From the NCBI GenBank assembly GCA_959347315.1, contig OY365822.1, forward strand, positions 7,196,518 through 7,260,517: a DNA stretch of 64,000 nucleotides, given 5' to 3'. A program made the position numbers and the translations under genes. Of the stretch, positions 17,522-28,275 are shown piece after piece. Source of the DNA: Bimastos eiseni. Taxonomy: Eukaryota > Annelida > Clitellata > Crassiclitellata > Lumbricidae. Positions within the stretch are counted from its first letter, which is position 1, and every line of letters begins with the position of its first letter. The notes beneath the pieces were generated by a model. It ran no database searches, was not told the DNA's origin, and saw nothing but the letters and a program-made list of their open reading frames with translations.

Positions 17522-18451
17522 GTAAATTAAGTTATTTCTCCTTGTGAGTAGATTTAAACCACGCTAGGAAATTAGATACGCAGCGCGGCATAGGCTAAGT
17601 CTCGAAATACACCGTTTGTATGAAATACTGTTATTAAATATATTTCTCCTGTTATTCCATGCACCCTTTAGAAACTTTAATGAAGTGTCTTCTACGGATT
17701 GCCTTATATAATGCTATATAGTCATTTTATATTTATGCATAAATGAAGTACAGTATAGACGTTTGTTAGGATACACTACGGTGTTATAGGCCTGAGTGAA
17801 CAATGCAATTAATACTAAATATCTTTAGCAGCAGCTAAGTGATTTACAAATGTGATCAAAACAATGTTGACCACTTAAATATATATTTTTTTAACAGGTA
17901 GGCCTACTCAATAACGTTTCTCATAACAATATTGTAATAATATTAATTTTAATTTCTGTCTAAAGGTGGCCAAGGATCGCGAAGATGCTGGGCACATCAT
18001 GAGCGGCCTGGATTGGGAAGGAGCGATTCTGGACATCTCGGCTGGGGCCAAGTACCTCATTTCCTTGGGCTGTGGCAAAGTCGGGGTGACAGGATTTTGC
18101 ATGGGAGGAGCCCTCTCGTTCGCTGCGGCCGCCCGGTGCCCGGAGATCAGTGCCGCAGCCCCGTTCTACGGAATTCCCAAGCCAGCTCTTGCACTTGCAG
18201 ACCTTACCCTGATCCGTATTCCAGTGCAGTCGCACTTTGGCGAGCTTGACGAAGCTGTGGGGTTCTCGTCTCCGGCCGACTACAACGCCATGAAGGAGAA
18301 GTTGGAGAAGGCCGGGGTGCCACACGAGATGTTCACCTACCACGCTGGGCACGGCTTCACCAATGTCAACAACCCAAATCACAATGCAGAGGCAACTCGA
18401 CTGGCTTTCAGTCGGGTCTATGCGTTCATGCAGAAGAATCTTGCATCATAG
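17306..18451 (+). CDS. Dienelactone hydrolase family protein, copy 2 (2 exons)
   Basis: The tandem paralogue of the gene at 14298-15402, with identical exon structure: 17306-17521 and 17966-18451, phase 0. It encodes 233 residues starting MASGAGKKVTFESKNALGDA. Catalytic residues are Cys117 in GFCMGG, Asp167 in GELDEA and His201 in GHGF; all are intact, so the product is probably active. It has a two-residue insertion (PKPALALADL versus PRPDLVDL) and lacks the C-terminal SKI. Sequence upstream of the start is open in frame (LLLFRTVVCRSFSHK) but has no ATG there, so the leader possible in copy 1 is not encoded by a normal start here. The stop is TAG at 18449-18451. Confidence 0.9.
17966..18451 (+). 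CDS. Dienelactone hydrolase copy 2, exon 2
   Basis: The acceptor is ttctgtctaaAG. It reads VAKDREDAGHIMSGLDWEGA and continues to RVYAFMQKNLAS, then a stop. Confidence 0.92.
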   Translation: MAKDREDAGHIMSGLDWEGAILDISAGAKYLISLGCGKVGVTGFCMGGALSFAAAARCPEISAAAPFYGIPKPALALADLTLIRIPVQSHFGELDEAVGFSSPADYNAMKEKLEKAGVPHEMFTYHAGHGFTNVNNPNHNAEATRLAFSRVYAFMQKNLAS

Positions 18452-18528
18452 CAGATCTGATATGGGTGAGGGTGGCATGGGTGAGGCCTAATATTCAAAT
18501 GAGGTTGATGGAGCTAAATGTGTGTATA

Positions 18529-18565
<37 letters not shown>

Positions 18566-20527
18566 GTATATATATGTGTATATATATTGTTTGCATCTAT
18601 GACTTTAAAGAACAGATTTTGTCTTTGATGATTAGCACATTCAACTTTTAATTGGAAGACTAATGCTATTGATTGATCTGTGACCAATAGTATAAAGCTG
18701 TTTCTGCTACATTCAATAGTTCATTCCAATCAAGAAGTACAGCATGACCTTTTCTAAAGTAACCAATGGTACTTCTAAGATTGTTGTTGGTACTGATGCA
18801 TACACTAATCATGAGTTTGTCTGTGATATTAGAATTTGGTGCAGCATGGGGCTAATTACCCAGAGGTGTACCCACTACCCCACTTTTATAGATGGAGGGT
18901 ACCATATCTTCAACTTTTCATGCCCAAAATGTGGAAGAAAATTTTTTCTGTTAGTAGGCTTATCATTTTGAGCCCTCTACTCAGATGTCTCAGAACAATC
19001 ACAGAGTTGATGGTTATCACCAACATTTAGTCCTTCATTCCGGAAATTCATGTAGGACCCCTTTAAGCGGACTACTCTGAGGTTCTCCCAGCCGAGCTGT
19101 GGCCAAAGAGGACTTGAACATAAACTATTATTTTAGTATTAATTTATTATTGTTATTATTGTCATTATTATTGTAAAGGCTTTGTGATCTGGCATTGACT
19201 CACAAGTTGAATGTTCTTGATGTGGATACAATTTCAGAGTTAGAAGCGTGTGAGAAATGAACAGAATTGCTAAACTATGTGACATATGTTTTGGTGCGAT
19301 TTTTAAGATATATGGATTCTATGTGGAAATACAGTTACTTGCGATCTGTAACGTTTCATCTACAAAATAATTCATTTTTCAGATGTTTTGAAGCCGTCTT
19401 GAAAAATGCCACATCATTATTTGATTTATCCAGCTAAGTACGTCTATTATACATGTATTCTTCAGTTAAAGAATATTGTAATCTTTCTGTGCTCATTGTA
19501 ATTCTAAATCACTATGACTACTTTAATTAATTTGACGATGAGTTTAATTACTGTATATTATCTAGACATTTAAAGGGCGCCTCTCGCAGTAAAGACTATT
19601 CAAAGGTACTTTCAGCACGGAAGGTCAGTGGGCAACGCAGCGCCTTGAGATATGCATGGGAAATCCGAGATGCCCGGCATTGAACTAAGGCAGACCTTAC
19701 TCGAGAGATGCGATATCAAAACGTTCGGTTGAGCGCAAGAGACTGACCTATATGTTGCAGAGAGAAAGGCTCAGGCATGAGGTCAGAGAGATGTTTGGCG
19801 GCAAGGCGCAGTTGAGATTTGTAGACCAGAAGGAGGATCTTATACTGAAAATGGGAGTTGATCGGGTTCCAGCGTTCCAGTGTTAAATTTCAACCATATT
19901 ATAAGTCGAAATGTGAATATACCGAAGGAGGCGTGCTATGGGCGTAGCAGCAGCGTTTGACACTGACTGAAAGGGGAGGAGAGAGAGAGAGGCTCAAATT
20001 GGGGAGACCCACGAGGAATGAGTTACAACAGTCAACGGATCGTCTGGCGGTTTTCAGTCGCCTGAAAAGAAAAAAATGGAGTGAGTTCAATTCGAAATGT
20101 TATACAACTGGTATGGTCGTTCGTCTGAATAGCCAGCCTGTCAGACAGTTACGCTAACACGAAAACAAATCTCGAATAAAAGAGGAATACGGTCACACGA
20201 ACTAAGCATACAGCATTATAAAACTAAATTAAGGTCGCGGTCTTGTTGTCAGCTTGATACTTCTATCAAGCGAATTTTGATGTATCAGCCAGCAGCGGAT
20301 GGTCAACCTGGCCAAATCAGTTGGGTCTCGTCGGCCGAGCTGAGACAAAGCCTATTTGACGACATCTAATAGCGTAAATGACTCGCAACGAATTAATGCA
20401 TTCGTAGTGATGAAAATGGTGTTCACGTGTTTTTGTATTACCGTTGAACCATTAGGCTATGTTACCGGCACCTGTATTTGGTCTGCCTGTCTGTCTCTCC
20501 CTGTCTGTCTCTCTCTGTCTGTCTCTC

Positions 20528-20595
<68 letters not shown>

Positions 20596-21315
20596 CTCTC
20601 TTCTCTCTCTCTTCTCTCTCTATTCTCTCTCTCTTCTCTCTCTCTCTTCTCTCTCTCTCTTCTGTCTCTGTCTCTGTACATACATACTCTGTCTCTGTCT
20701 GTCTGTCTCTCTGTCTCATTGTGGTCATGTGCCAACCATCCTCAGACTATCCTCTCTCACTCTCCAACGAGTCTCCGTCTATCTGCAATCTGTCTGTGGG
20801 TGCCCTATAGCTGTACGCATGTTCCACGTATCTGTCGTTTTCCATCTTTGTTTCATTCAAATTAGCCAAAAACAATTAATTATAGGGTACTAGAAAGTTT
20901 AAAAAAACTAAAATATGAACTTTTGACATTTCTAGGGCTTTCTAATTCGAAATCCTACAGTCTTGGTGTCTACTTTGCTATCTAACAGAGTTTATAAGCA
21001 CCAACCAAAGAGACGAACGCAACAGAAAAGGAAATTGTTTTCAATGAATTTGCTGTTTCAGAGCGCATCGGGTCAGCCGGGGTCGACTTTTAGCATCGTT
21101 TGAATTCAATATGAGTCGGCGCTGCCTGGAAAGCGTGGACGTAAATTAGATGAAGACACCGTAGATGTGTAATTTATGGACGTCCACGACACATTTCTCC
21201 GTCGGCCTCGACCTTACACGCGAGCAGATAATAGCCTCCAGACGTCGTCTAAATCCAGTCGCATCGGTTGCAGTAAGAATTAGTAACAGTCGGTTTTGGT
21301 AAATGATGTTGAAAC
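18452..21315. other. 3' flank of hydrolase copy 2 and repeats
   Basis: It holds the copy 2 3' UTR with no canonical AATAAA at the aligned site, an AT dinucleotide tract (18519-18590) and a TCTC/TCTG tract (20489-20720). Around 19571-19640 is a GGCGCCTCTCGCAGTAAAGA-type repeat. The long Ser/Leu or Arg/Glu open frames over 20456-20893 are microsatellite translations. Confidence 0.6.
20489..20720. repeat. TCTC/TCTG microsatellite
   Basis: About 230 bases of TC and TCTG repeats. All six frames stay open here only because of the repeat. Confidence 0.95.
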
Positions 21316-21781
21316 TAGAGCTGTACCGAATCGGTGATTTTCACTAATGAGCCAAATGCGAATAATTGGACCAACTATTCGGCCGAATATGAATAGTGTA
21401 CAAAATAGGTCTTCCGACAAATATTAAAATTTCAAATGTGAGCGAAATGTTCAGTTCAGTTAATTTAATACATAAACTAAAAATAAACAGTTAACTACAT
21501 GTAATGTTTGCATCCTTCTGCCAGTCTGTGTAAACTAGGAATGGAACTGATCTAACTAAACTTAGAAATGAGACGGCAGTCACTGCGATACCGTGGTCCC
21601 GGCAGTAGAGAGTTACTTCAGTCCACTCGATATTAAAGTCGTCGCTAGTGCAGAAACAGATGTCACGTGATCACTATTCGCATTCGGTCCGACCGCTACT
21701 ATTCGGCAGAATATCAAATAGCCATTTAGCCCACTATTCGGCTCCGAAGCGCATACGAAGCGAATATTCGGTACAGCCCTA
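21316..21781. mobile_element. hAT-type MITE with 8-bp target duplication
   Basis: The ends are inverted: TAGAGCTGTACCGAAT at 21316 and the complement TAGGGCTGTACCGAAT ending at 21781. The flanks are GTTGAAAC (21308-21315) and GTTGATAC (21782-21789), an 8-bp duplication with one mismatch. The interior has several TATTCGGCCGAAT-like motifs and no transposase, so it is a non-autonomous element. Confidence 0.85.
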
Positions 21782-22139
21782 GTTGATACGTTACGTCACG
21801 TCATTGAAATGATGTTCAACTGATGCTAGTCGATTATCTTGTAAGGCAGGTGGTAGCCTATCTTTTTCTAATGCCCTTGAGACGGGGCTGATGAATAAAT
21901 CGTCTTGCGTACACGGCTGGTAAAAAGTTAAGGCTCGGTTTACAGTAGTGATGGGAATCGTGCATTTATATAGCGCCACTTGCAGAGAAATTCATCAGAA
22001 GCGCGCACGATCTGACGACGCCGAAAATCGATCGAAAAGAATGGCTTTCAAACGCTTGTATAGATGGCGCGAAACTAGACAAAATAAATCCACTGCGAAG
22101 GTTGCTAGGTAGCCTATTTCAGAAAGACCGCAACAAATT

Positions 22140-22225
22140 TGGTTTTGGCGGGGCTTTAACCTATGATCTCTCTGTTGACAGTCCAGCGTACAAACCACTA
22201 TACTACCGCGCACCCCATGGTATCT
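22140..22225 (-). repeat. Degenerate tRNA-like sequence (tRNA-Asp-like)
   Basis: The minus strand reads GCGGTAGTATAGTGGTTTGT with a perfect A-box (TAGTATAGTGG), then CTGTCAA with a GTC anticodon position, then the B-box-like GGTTAAAGCC. The stems are broken, so it is a pseudogene or SINE head. Confidence 0.5.
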
Positions 22226-22234
22226 ACTAATCAC

Positions 22235-23100
22235 CGTATGAAGGATGGGTCGATTGCTAATAACATCCTAAGGCTTTCAAGACAGAGTTGTAATAATATT
22301 GAGTTTTTAGGAAAAATTTTACGCCTTTAAAGTTGTTTTTAAGGGTTTCGACGGACGAATTATCGCACAACGGAAACAAGACTGCGATCGAGAATGTAAT
22401 GTAATGTAATTATATGAGAAGTAGCTTAATACACTGTGTTTTGCAAACGACTATAATACTGTGAGCGAAAAAGTTCTAGATCGTTTGACTTTAATATGTA
22501 AAGTACCTATAAAACCCAAGATTTTCACTTTTAAATAAGAAACTTTGGTTTTTATTATTGAATTATGCTGCCCTGAACAAAGGTCATTTACATCGGCGGA
22601 AACTACATGAACACCGCTTTTGAGATAATGCAATCCTCTGGCCGATCTCACTTTCTTATCCTACCCAATGCGATTGTAAAATTCAGCAATGTTTAACGAA
22701 AAACTGGACCACTGGGCAAAGTACTAGTAATATACATCTGTGGTTTACGTAAATACTGTCATGGTGATCCTTGGCTCAGGAAATATCTGGCTAAGTGTTT
22801 TCGTACTTGTAGGTCTAACAAGAACAACAAAATAAGGTTCTCATTCACTTTTTGCCAGATGCTCTGTCTCTTTCCATAGGACATCGATCTGATTTTGGAT
22901 CAATAATCAGTGAATATCATCATTATTATTAAGCTACACAAGTAATTAGACCGCATTGAACGCCATATTATTTCATGCAATTAGACTGCATTTAGGCCTA
23001 TGCCCTATTATTTCACGTTCACGGCAGTCCTATATCTACTGAAATAATTCCACATGCGTCCGCATTTCAAATCATTAGCCTACCATAAAGTAGGTCACAA
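22235..23100. other. Intergenic, no recognised feature
   Basis: AT-rich unique-looking sequence. I see no gene, RNA or clear repeat. Confidence 0.4.
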
Positions 23101-23109
23101 GTTCCGCTG

Positions 23110-23700
23110 CCGTAATTATATCCCGCGCTTATGCCGACGCCAAGAACTCCACAAAAGTGTCCGAGCTTCCGTTCCAATTACTGTCGGGAAGGAGGTCGCA
23201 GCGTTCAGACAGACGCGAGCTTAGAACGGTCTGAAGTAACACAGACTCGGCAGCGTCACCGCAGGCCAACAATAGCCACCAATCACAGTAGGTTCTTCTG
23301 TCCTTCCGCTCCGCAAGGCCTTGAGGCGGTCGCGGCGACACGGAGTCCCCACGATGGACGAGACGAAGAGGCCAAGGCTGGCGGGCGTGCGGGCGGCACT
23401 GACGGTTCCCTAGGCCGCAAAGACGGTGATGACGGAGGAGAGTAATCCCCTTCGTAGCCGGGGAGAACGGAGTTGACGCTGAACTGGGCGTGTCACGAGT
23501 CGCTGCCGCCGTGAGCGTATCGGCAAGGGTCGGCCGCGTGTGTGCGACCCTCGCTCATCCGTGTAGGTGTCCTACGGTCGAGCTGTCGGCCGAGGTACCC
23601 GCTGAAGGAGCGAGATAAAACGGTATTCGGTGGAACGGAGGAATCGAACCCTGGCGCACGTCGACGATTATTGAATTTGCTTCGATGGACGTGAGTACGA
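23110..23700 (+). promoter_or_regulatory. GC/CpG-rich island, possible promoter with non-coding first exon
   Basis: This stretch is markedly richer in G, C and CpG than its surroundings and ends in ATGGAC followed by the strong donor GTGAGT at 23692. It lies on the correct strand about 7.5 kb before the first coding exon of the zinc-finger gene, which begins with an acceptor and so needs an upstream 5' exon. This is inference; no TATA box or other core element is clear. Confidence 0.3.
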
Positions 23701-24077
23701 TGTGCTTATACGGTTCCTTACCTTAAGGGCTAAAGTTGAGCACGGGGCACAAGGTTATTCACGAGGGCTGCTAACGCGGCATTGGTGGGTATTCAACTGA
23801 AGAAGAGGAGGAGGAGAAGAAGGAGGTGGCGGAGAAGAAGGAAAGGATAAAGAAGAGAAAGAGGAAAAAGAAGAGGAGCAGTAGGAGGAGGAGGAGGATA
23901 TAGAAGTTGAAGACAAAGGGAGATAGAAGACGAAGAAGAGGAGGAGGAAGAGACGATGAGTCCCTTAAGCGTGCCCTGAGGTGGGAATGGATTTGAAGCT
24001 TTAGCCACTTATTTACAGTTTATGACCAGTGTGCTCTCGTTATGATCGAGTTGGTGAAGCGGAAAACTTATCTGAAC

Positions 24078-24440
24078 GAAATGCTGCTGCTGCTGCTGCT
24101 GATGATGATGACGATGCTGCTGATGATGATTATGGTGGTGATGATGATGCTGATGATTATGGTGGTAGTGGTGGGGATGATGATGGTGATGCTGATGCGG
24201 ATGCGGAGGTTGATGCTGCTGCTGCTGCTGCTGATGATGATGATGCTGATGATGATGATAATGATGATGATGATAATGATTCTGATGTGGATGCTGTTGA
24301 TGATGATTATGGTGTTGGTTGTGATGATGATGATGACTATGGTGGTGACCATCAATTTATTTGACGGTGATGACGGTGACGATGGCGGTGGCGATCGTGG
24401 TGGTAGGGGTAGGGGTGTTGGTGGTGATGATGACGATGAT
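24078..24440. repeat. GAT/GCT trinucleotide array
   Basis: About 360 bases of interrupted GATGAT and GCTGCT triplets. No splice or start context supports coding. Confidence 0.9.
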
Positions 24441-25029
24441 TAAGATGATTCCACACATTTCCGTGGCACACTCTGAAGACCAATTTATGTAGCGCATTTC
24501 ATCAACTCCTGGAAATCTCAGTGGACTGCGCTCCATCGGGATGTGCCTGACGAAATAGGAGTGGCAGTTCTTCTTCATTCTTTATCCATCACTTTCGTTG
24601 TCAAGGGAGACGGATGAGGGATGTTCTGGGAGAATTCTATGGGAGAAGTCCTCTCTGCCTGCGTTAATTTGTTTGGATTTTACATCTCAATTTATTTGAC
24701 CTAATTATGAATGACTCCCTGAGCAACTCCGTTACTCATTGAGCAAGTAGTTGACATATATATATATATGTCATATATATATATATTCATTAAGTCTGAC
24801 GTGTTGCTCACCTGCCTACTGTGCTGAATCCACCGGATGACTGGATAAAAGCCACACTCTGTTTTATTAGATCTAGCTGACATACAGAAGCCACATTCTG
24901 CAAGCTTTAGTCAACATATAAATAGTCGGCTTTATGCCACAATCTTCTTGCTTTATTGGATCTTAATAGCTCTGTATAAGACATATTATGTGAGCTATTG
25001 CAGCGAACCACATTATCAGTGCTTTATTG

Positions 25030-25450
25030 GAACGGAATAGCTGTAGAGCAGAAATTAGTGGAGAAGTAATTAGGGGAGAAGATAGCTGTGGAGAATAAGT
25101 TGTCGGAGAAGCAATTATTGTAGAGGAAATTAGTGTAGTGGAATTAGTGGAGAACAAATTAACTGGAGAAGAAATTAGTGGAGTGGAAGTTAGTGGAGAG
25201 GAAACTATTAGAGAACACTTCCGTGGAGCAGATTAGGAGTAGAGAAGTTAATTAGTTTGAGAAGGAAATTAATATTAGGAGAAATAAGTGGAGAGGAAAT
25301 TAGTGAAGAAGAAACTATTAGAGAATACTTCCGTGGAGAAGATATGAGCAGAGAAGAAATTTGTTTGAGAAGAAGTCAGTGGAGAGGGAATTAGTGAAGA
25401 AGATATTGCTGGAGAATAAATTGGTGGAGAAGAAATGATCGGAAGGAACA
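25030..25450. repeat. Degenerate minisatellite, GTGGAGAAGAAATTA units
   Basis: About 25 diverged units of roughly 15-18 bases with the core GGAGARGAAATTAGTG. Confidence 0.85.
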
Positions 25451-26456
25451 TTAGGAGTAGAGACGATAAAAGTATCAATAATTGTCAACGACGTCGTCGT
25501 CGTTGTCATCGTCACCGTCATCAACAACAACAGCGACGATGGTTATGTTCTAGGAAGATTGGCCCTCGTGTCCCACCGTGTTTTGTCCTTCACGTCCTCG
25601 TGGTTAGCCTCCCAGACAGAAACTTGTGTCCGTTAATTGTCACGTAGCCCAGCTAATTTGCTCTCGCAGACGTAAGCGTATATTCGCATTGGGTGTGATA
25701 CGTTTCGGTGTAGCGTGGTGCCGCGCATTCAGAGTCCGCTATTATGAGATCATGTACCGAAAGGTTGACAACAGGGAACTGTCTAGTTGCAGACTGTTTC
25801 GTTTTTAGGCAAACAAAGGAATCAGGCGCTGTTGGAGAATAAATTATTAGAGTTCTTCCAAAAGGCCTAAGTTCTTGACTTAAGCAACATTTTAAGCCAA
25901 CAATTCATTTAATATCTTCGATTTTCGCAACGATAAACAATGATTGTCAATGTCGTCGTCGTCACCGTCACCGTCAACAATGACGACAACACAAACGACA
26001 ACGATGACAACGACAACAACAACAACATGATCATCTTCTTCTTCTATGGGTAAACCCATGCATCAAAATTGGAATTTTTTTGGCTTGGTACTTGGAAGAA
26101 ATTGTCACAAATTGTGACGTGGACAATTTCCCGTCTTTTCTCTACATCCTGTTTTCCTGATTTGGGGTCATTCTCTGTCACCTTCACTCAGCACGTCAAC
26201 TGCGTATGATCCTCTGTCTGTCCGTCCGTCCGTCCGTCTGTATGTATGTATGTATGTCTGTCTGTCTGTGTCTGTTTAGTCGCCTAGATTGCTGCCACTC
26301 TGTAGGCCTACCGATAATGTTTGTAATATTATGCTGGCGTCTCTTTTCGGCCGAATTGGGAGGTTGGAACGAGTTCTGCATTGAGCCCTACACTTGAAAT
26401 GGGTCATGCCGAGGATAATAGTTTCAATGTAACGACACTGCATAGCAGCAAAGGTT

Positions 26457-26520
26457 ATTAGCGTCGCCCCTCGTCCTTCCATACATACTTGGGACTGGCG
26501 CTGTCAGAGTGAGTACAGAG
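26457..26520 (+). repeat. Dispersed repeat 'ATTAGCGTCGC', copy 1
   Basis: ATTAGCGTCGCCCCTCGTCC, then GGGACTGGCGCTGTCAGAGT. Similar copies at 33743-33806 and 39315-39375. Confidence 0.65.
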
Positions 26521-26590
26521 GCGGTCACGTTTCTGCCTAAATGCAGGACGTCCTGGTCTTGTTGCCTTTGCTTCTGCGCGTTGCATTCAA

Positions 26591-26631
26591 GGTCTTTGAG
26601 TAGATATCTTGAAGGGGCGCTATATCAAGTA
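26591..26631 (+). repeat. L2/SINE-like 3'-tail motif with TTGATT tail
   Basis: TTTGAGTAGATATCTTGAAG then GGGCGCTATATCAAG, followed by a TTGATTGATTGATT tail, as expected for the 3' end of a retroposon. Confidence 0.65.
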
Positions 26632-26739
26632 TTTTTGATTGATTGATTTTTTGGCGCTGCGCCAGTTTATTCCGAAGAGTTGTGTCACTGTTGGCCCATT
26701 GAGGTCACTAGTGACCGATGCCAACACGCCCTGCTGCCG

Positions 26740-26887
26740 ATGGAAACTTGGTTTTTCTCTTTGCTCGCACCATTACGTTGCAACATTTGGCCTTTTGGAA
26801 TGGACTCCCCAAGAGCTACGCCCTTCGCCTATAAATTCATCGCCTGAACCTCCAGACAGTTTCTCAAAATGTATTTATCTCCAAGTC
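26740..26887 (+). pseudogene. Degraded non-LTR reverse transcriptase C-terminus
   Basis: Two frames together give FWNGLP and then QELRPSPINSSPEPPDSF. This follows the 'LWNSLPQELRxSPTLSSFK' end common to many CR1/L2-like and Jockey-like polyproteins. A frameshift near 26800 breaks it. The family assignment rests on one short motif. Confidence 0.5.
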
Positions 26888-27215
26888 CCGCAAGACTTTG
26901 AAATACGTGGGGCTACCTGCCTCGTATATCTTCCAATCAGTGGCCATAGAGACCATGGGCAGGTTTAATACTTCGGCAGTAGATTTCATTGGCGAAATTG
27001 GCAACCGCGCTTCTCTCATAATATAAGTGGCGACAGGCGCGACACTGCTTTTCTTATTCAACGTCTGTCAATATGCATTCAGCCTTGCAATCTGGTTGAT
27101 TTTAATGGCACTTTTCCTTTGATCCCTGAAGACGAGGCCTGACCCTGCGGACAACTATTTTAATAATAATCTCTAAGTCCCTGGGAAACGAAGTAGGCCT
27201 ACCTCAAGGCAAAAA
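26888..27215 (+). pseudogene. Non-LTR retrotransposon 3' end, same family as 55480-56634
   Basis: The translation KYVGLPASYIFQSVAIETMG, RFNTSAVDFIGEIGNRASLI and, further on, a frame ending PEDEA matches the last about 75 residues of the frame at 55548-56624, with an internal stop. The 3' UTR also matches (GACGAGGCCTGACCCT, TAATAATCTCTAAGTCCCTG and ACCTCAAGGCAAAAAA). It is 5'-truncated and inactive. Confidence 0.8.
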
Positions 27216-27298
27216 AGATTATTACAATTACAATAAAGCTTCTAATTAGAGCCCGAGGGATCATATTTATCTCGGGTAAGTAAATTACAATAATAATA

Positions 27299-27333
<35 letters not shown>

Positions 27334-28164
27334 TAACTATGATGATAGTTGCAATGATAACAGTGATGATAAAAAAATTGTACATTTATTCTACACTACA
27401 GTGTCGTCCTTTTGCAGACGTAATTTCCTTCTTTACATCCTAAACCTCATTGTACTTGTTGCGAATGTCCTTTTGCGCAGACACCTTGATAGCGCGGCGG
27501 CGTTTGCGTGGGAAGGAAACCAGACGACCAGTGTCGTCTGGTTGTTATATAATAGAAAGCATTTCGTCGACGCACCTGAGTCTGAAACCGGATTCGTCGT
27601 CCATGCCACGTAATAGCAGTTGTGCTACTGGTGCTACGTCCTTCGCTAGCTATCTGTCAGCGCGCCCATACATCGGCCGGTGTCTGTGTCATAGCGACCG
27701 TGGACGGCCATAACATGAGCAAGTCGACGCTAACCCGTTCTAGGAAGAGTTGGAGGATATAATAGGTACTTGCATGTCTAGGATTAATTTGGTGACCCCA
27801 CATTTTGTTACCTAGCTAAAATAAAAAGGGCCTCACAGTTTCATCTGAGCAAAGAGCAGTAGTGCTGTTGATAATAATCGGCTGATATTGCTGACAGGGT
27901 CTTTACTGGAGGCAATGGGAAGTTGTTAAGTCGCCACTGACATTTCAATTCATCACTGACCTTTGTTGCTTCTAAGTCTCAGTGTGACATAGGAGTCCGA
28001 GTCAGCTTGTTTTTCCATCGATTCTGTCACTGGCGATCACTTATATATTGGTTCACAGTTTCTTTAATGCACCAACAGAAAGTGTTTTCGAAGAACTCGA
28101 TTGAAATACAATACAATGCAATGCAACTGAAATTTGATATCGTTCTTATTGTTATCATTTCTTT
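27216..28164. other. Intergenic DNA with AAT microsatellite
   Basis: An AAT/ATA tract lies at 27285-27340, about 70 bases after the retrotransposon end. I see no gene. A frame at 27401-27713 has no known motif. Confidence 0.5.
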
Positions 28165-28275
28165 GCCCAGAAGTGCATATACTCCTCGACGGCGCAACTG
28201 CAGCTGTACTGCAGAGCAACTGTGCGCAAAGGATTTACTCAATGTCCCGACACAGTGACTACTCGGACGGATCAT
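28165..28275 (-). mobile_element. tRNA-derived SINE, copy 2 (5' truncated)
   Basis: The minus strand reads GATCCGTCCGAGTAGTCACT, GTGTCGGGACATTGAGTAAA and GCACAGTTGCTCTGCAG, in line with copies at 47688 and 52708. The A-box half is missing. Confidence 0.65.

Larger units (their letters stand above)
14157..20045 (+). repeat. Tandem segmental duplication carrying both hydrolase genes
   Basis: Unit 1 (about 14157-16600) and unit 2 (about 17111-20045) align through the 5' flank (GAGTGACGTWCGTG, GTTGGAGGACGC), both exons, the intron edges and the 3' flank. Unit 2 carries extra sequence: an AT microsatellite at about 18519-18590 and roughly 100 bases after 19640. Exons are far more alike than introns, which suggests selection on both copies. 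Confidence 0.8.
23701..26590. other. Repeat-rich intergenic DNA
   Basis: It holds a purine GAA/GGA tract (23798-23962), a GAT/CTG trinucleotide array (24078-24440), AT repeats (24758-24790), a degenerate minisatellite (25030-25450) and a GTCC/GTAT/GTCT tract (26214-26275). Open frames rich in Asp, Ile or Ser are translations of these arrays. Confidence 0.7.

Noticed and set aside
24029..24443. Asp-rich, Met/Leu-rich and Ile-rich frames
   Set aside because: Trinucleotide array (GAT/GCT) read in different frames. No flanking splice or start signals.
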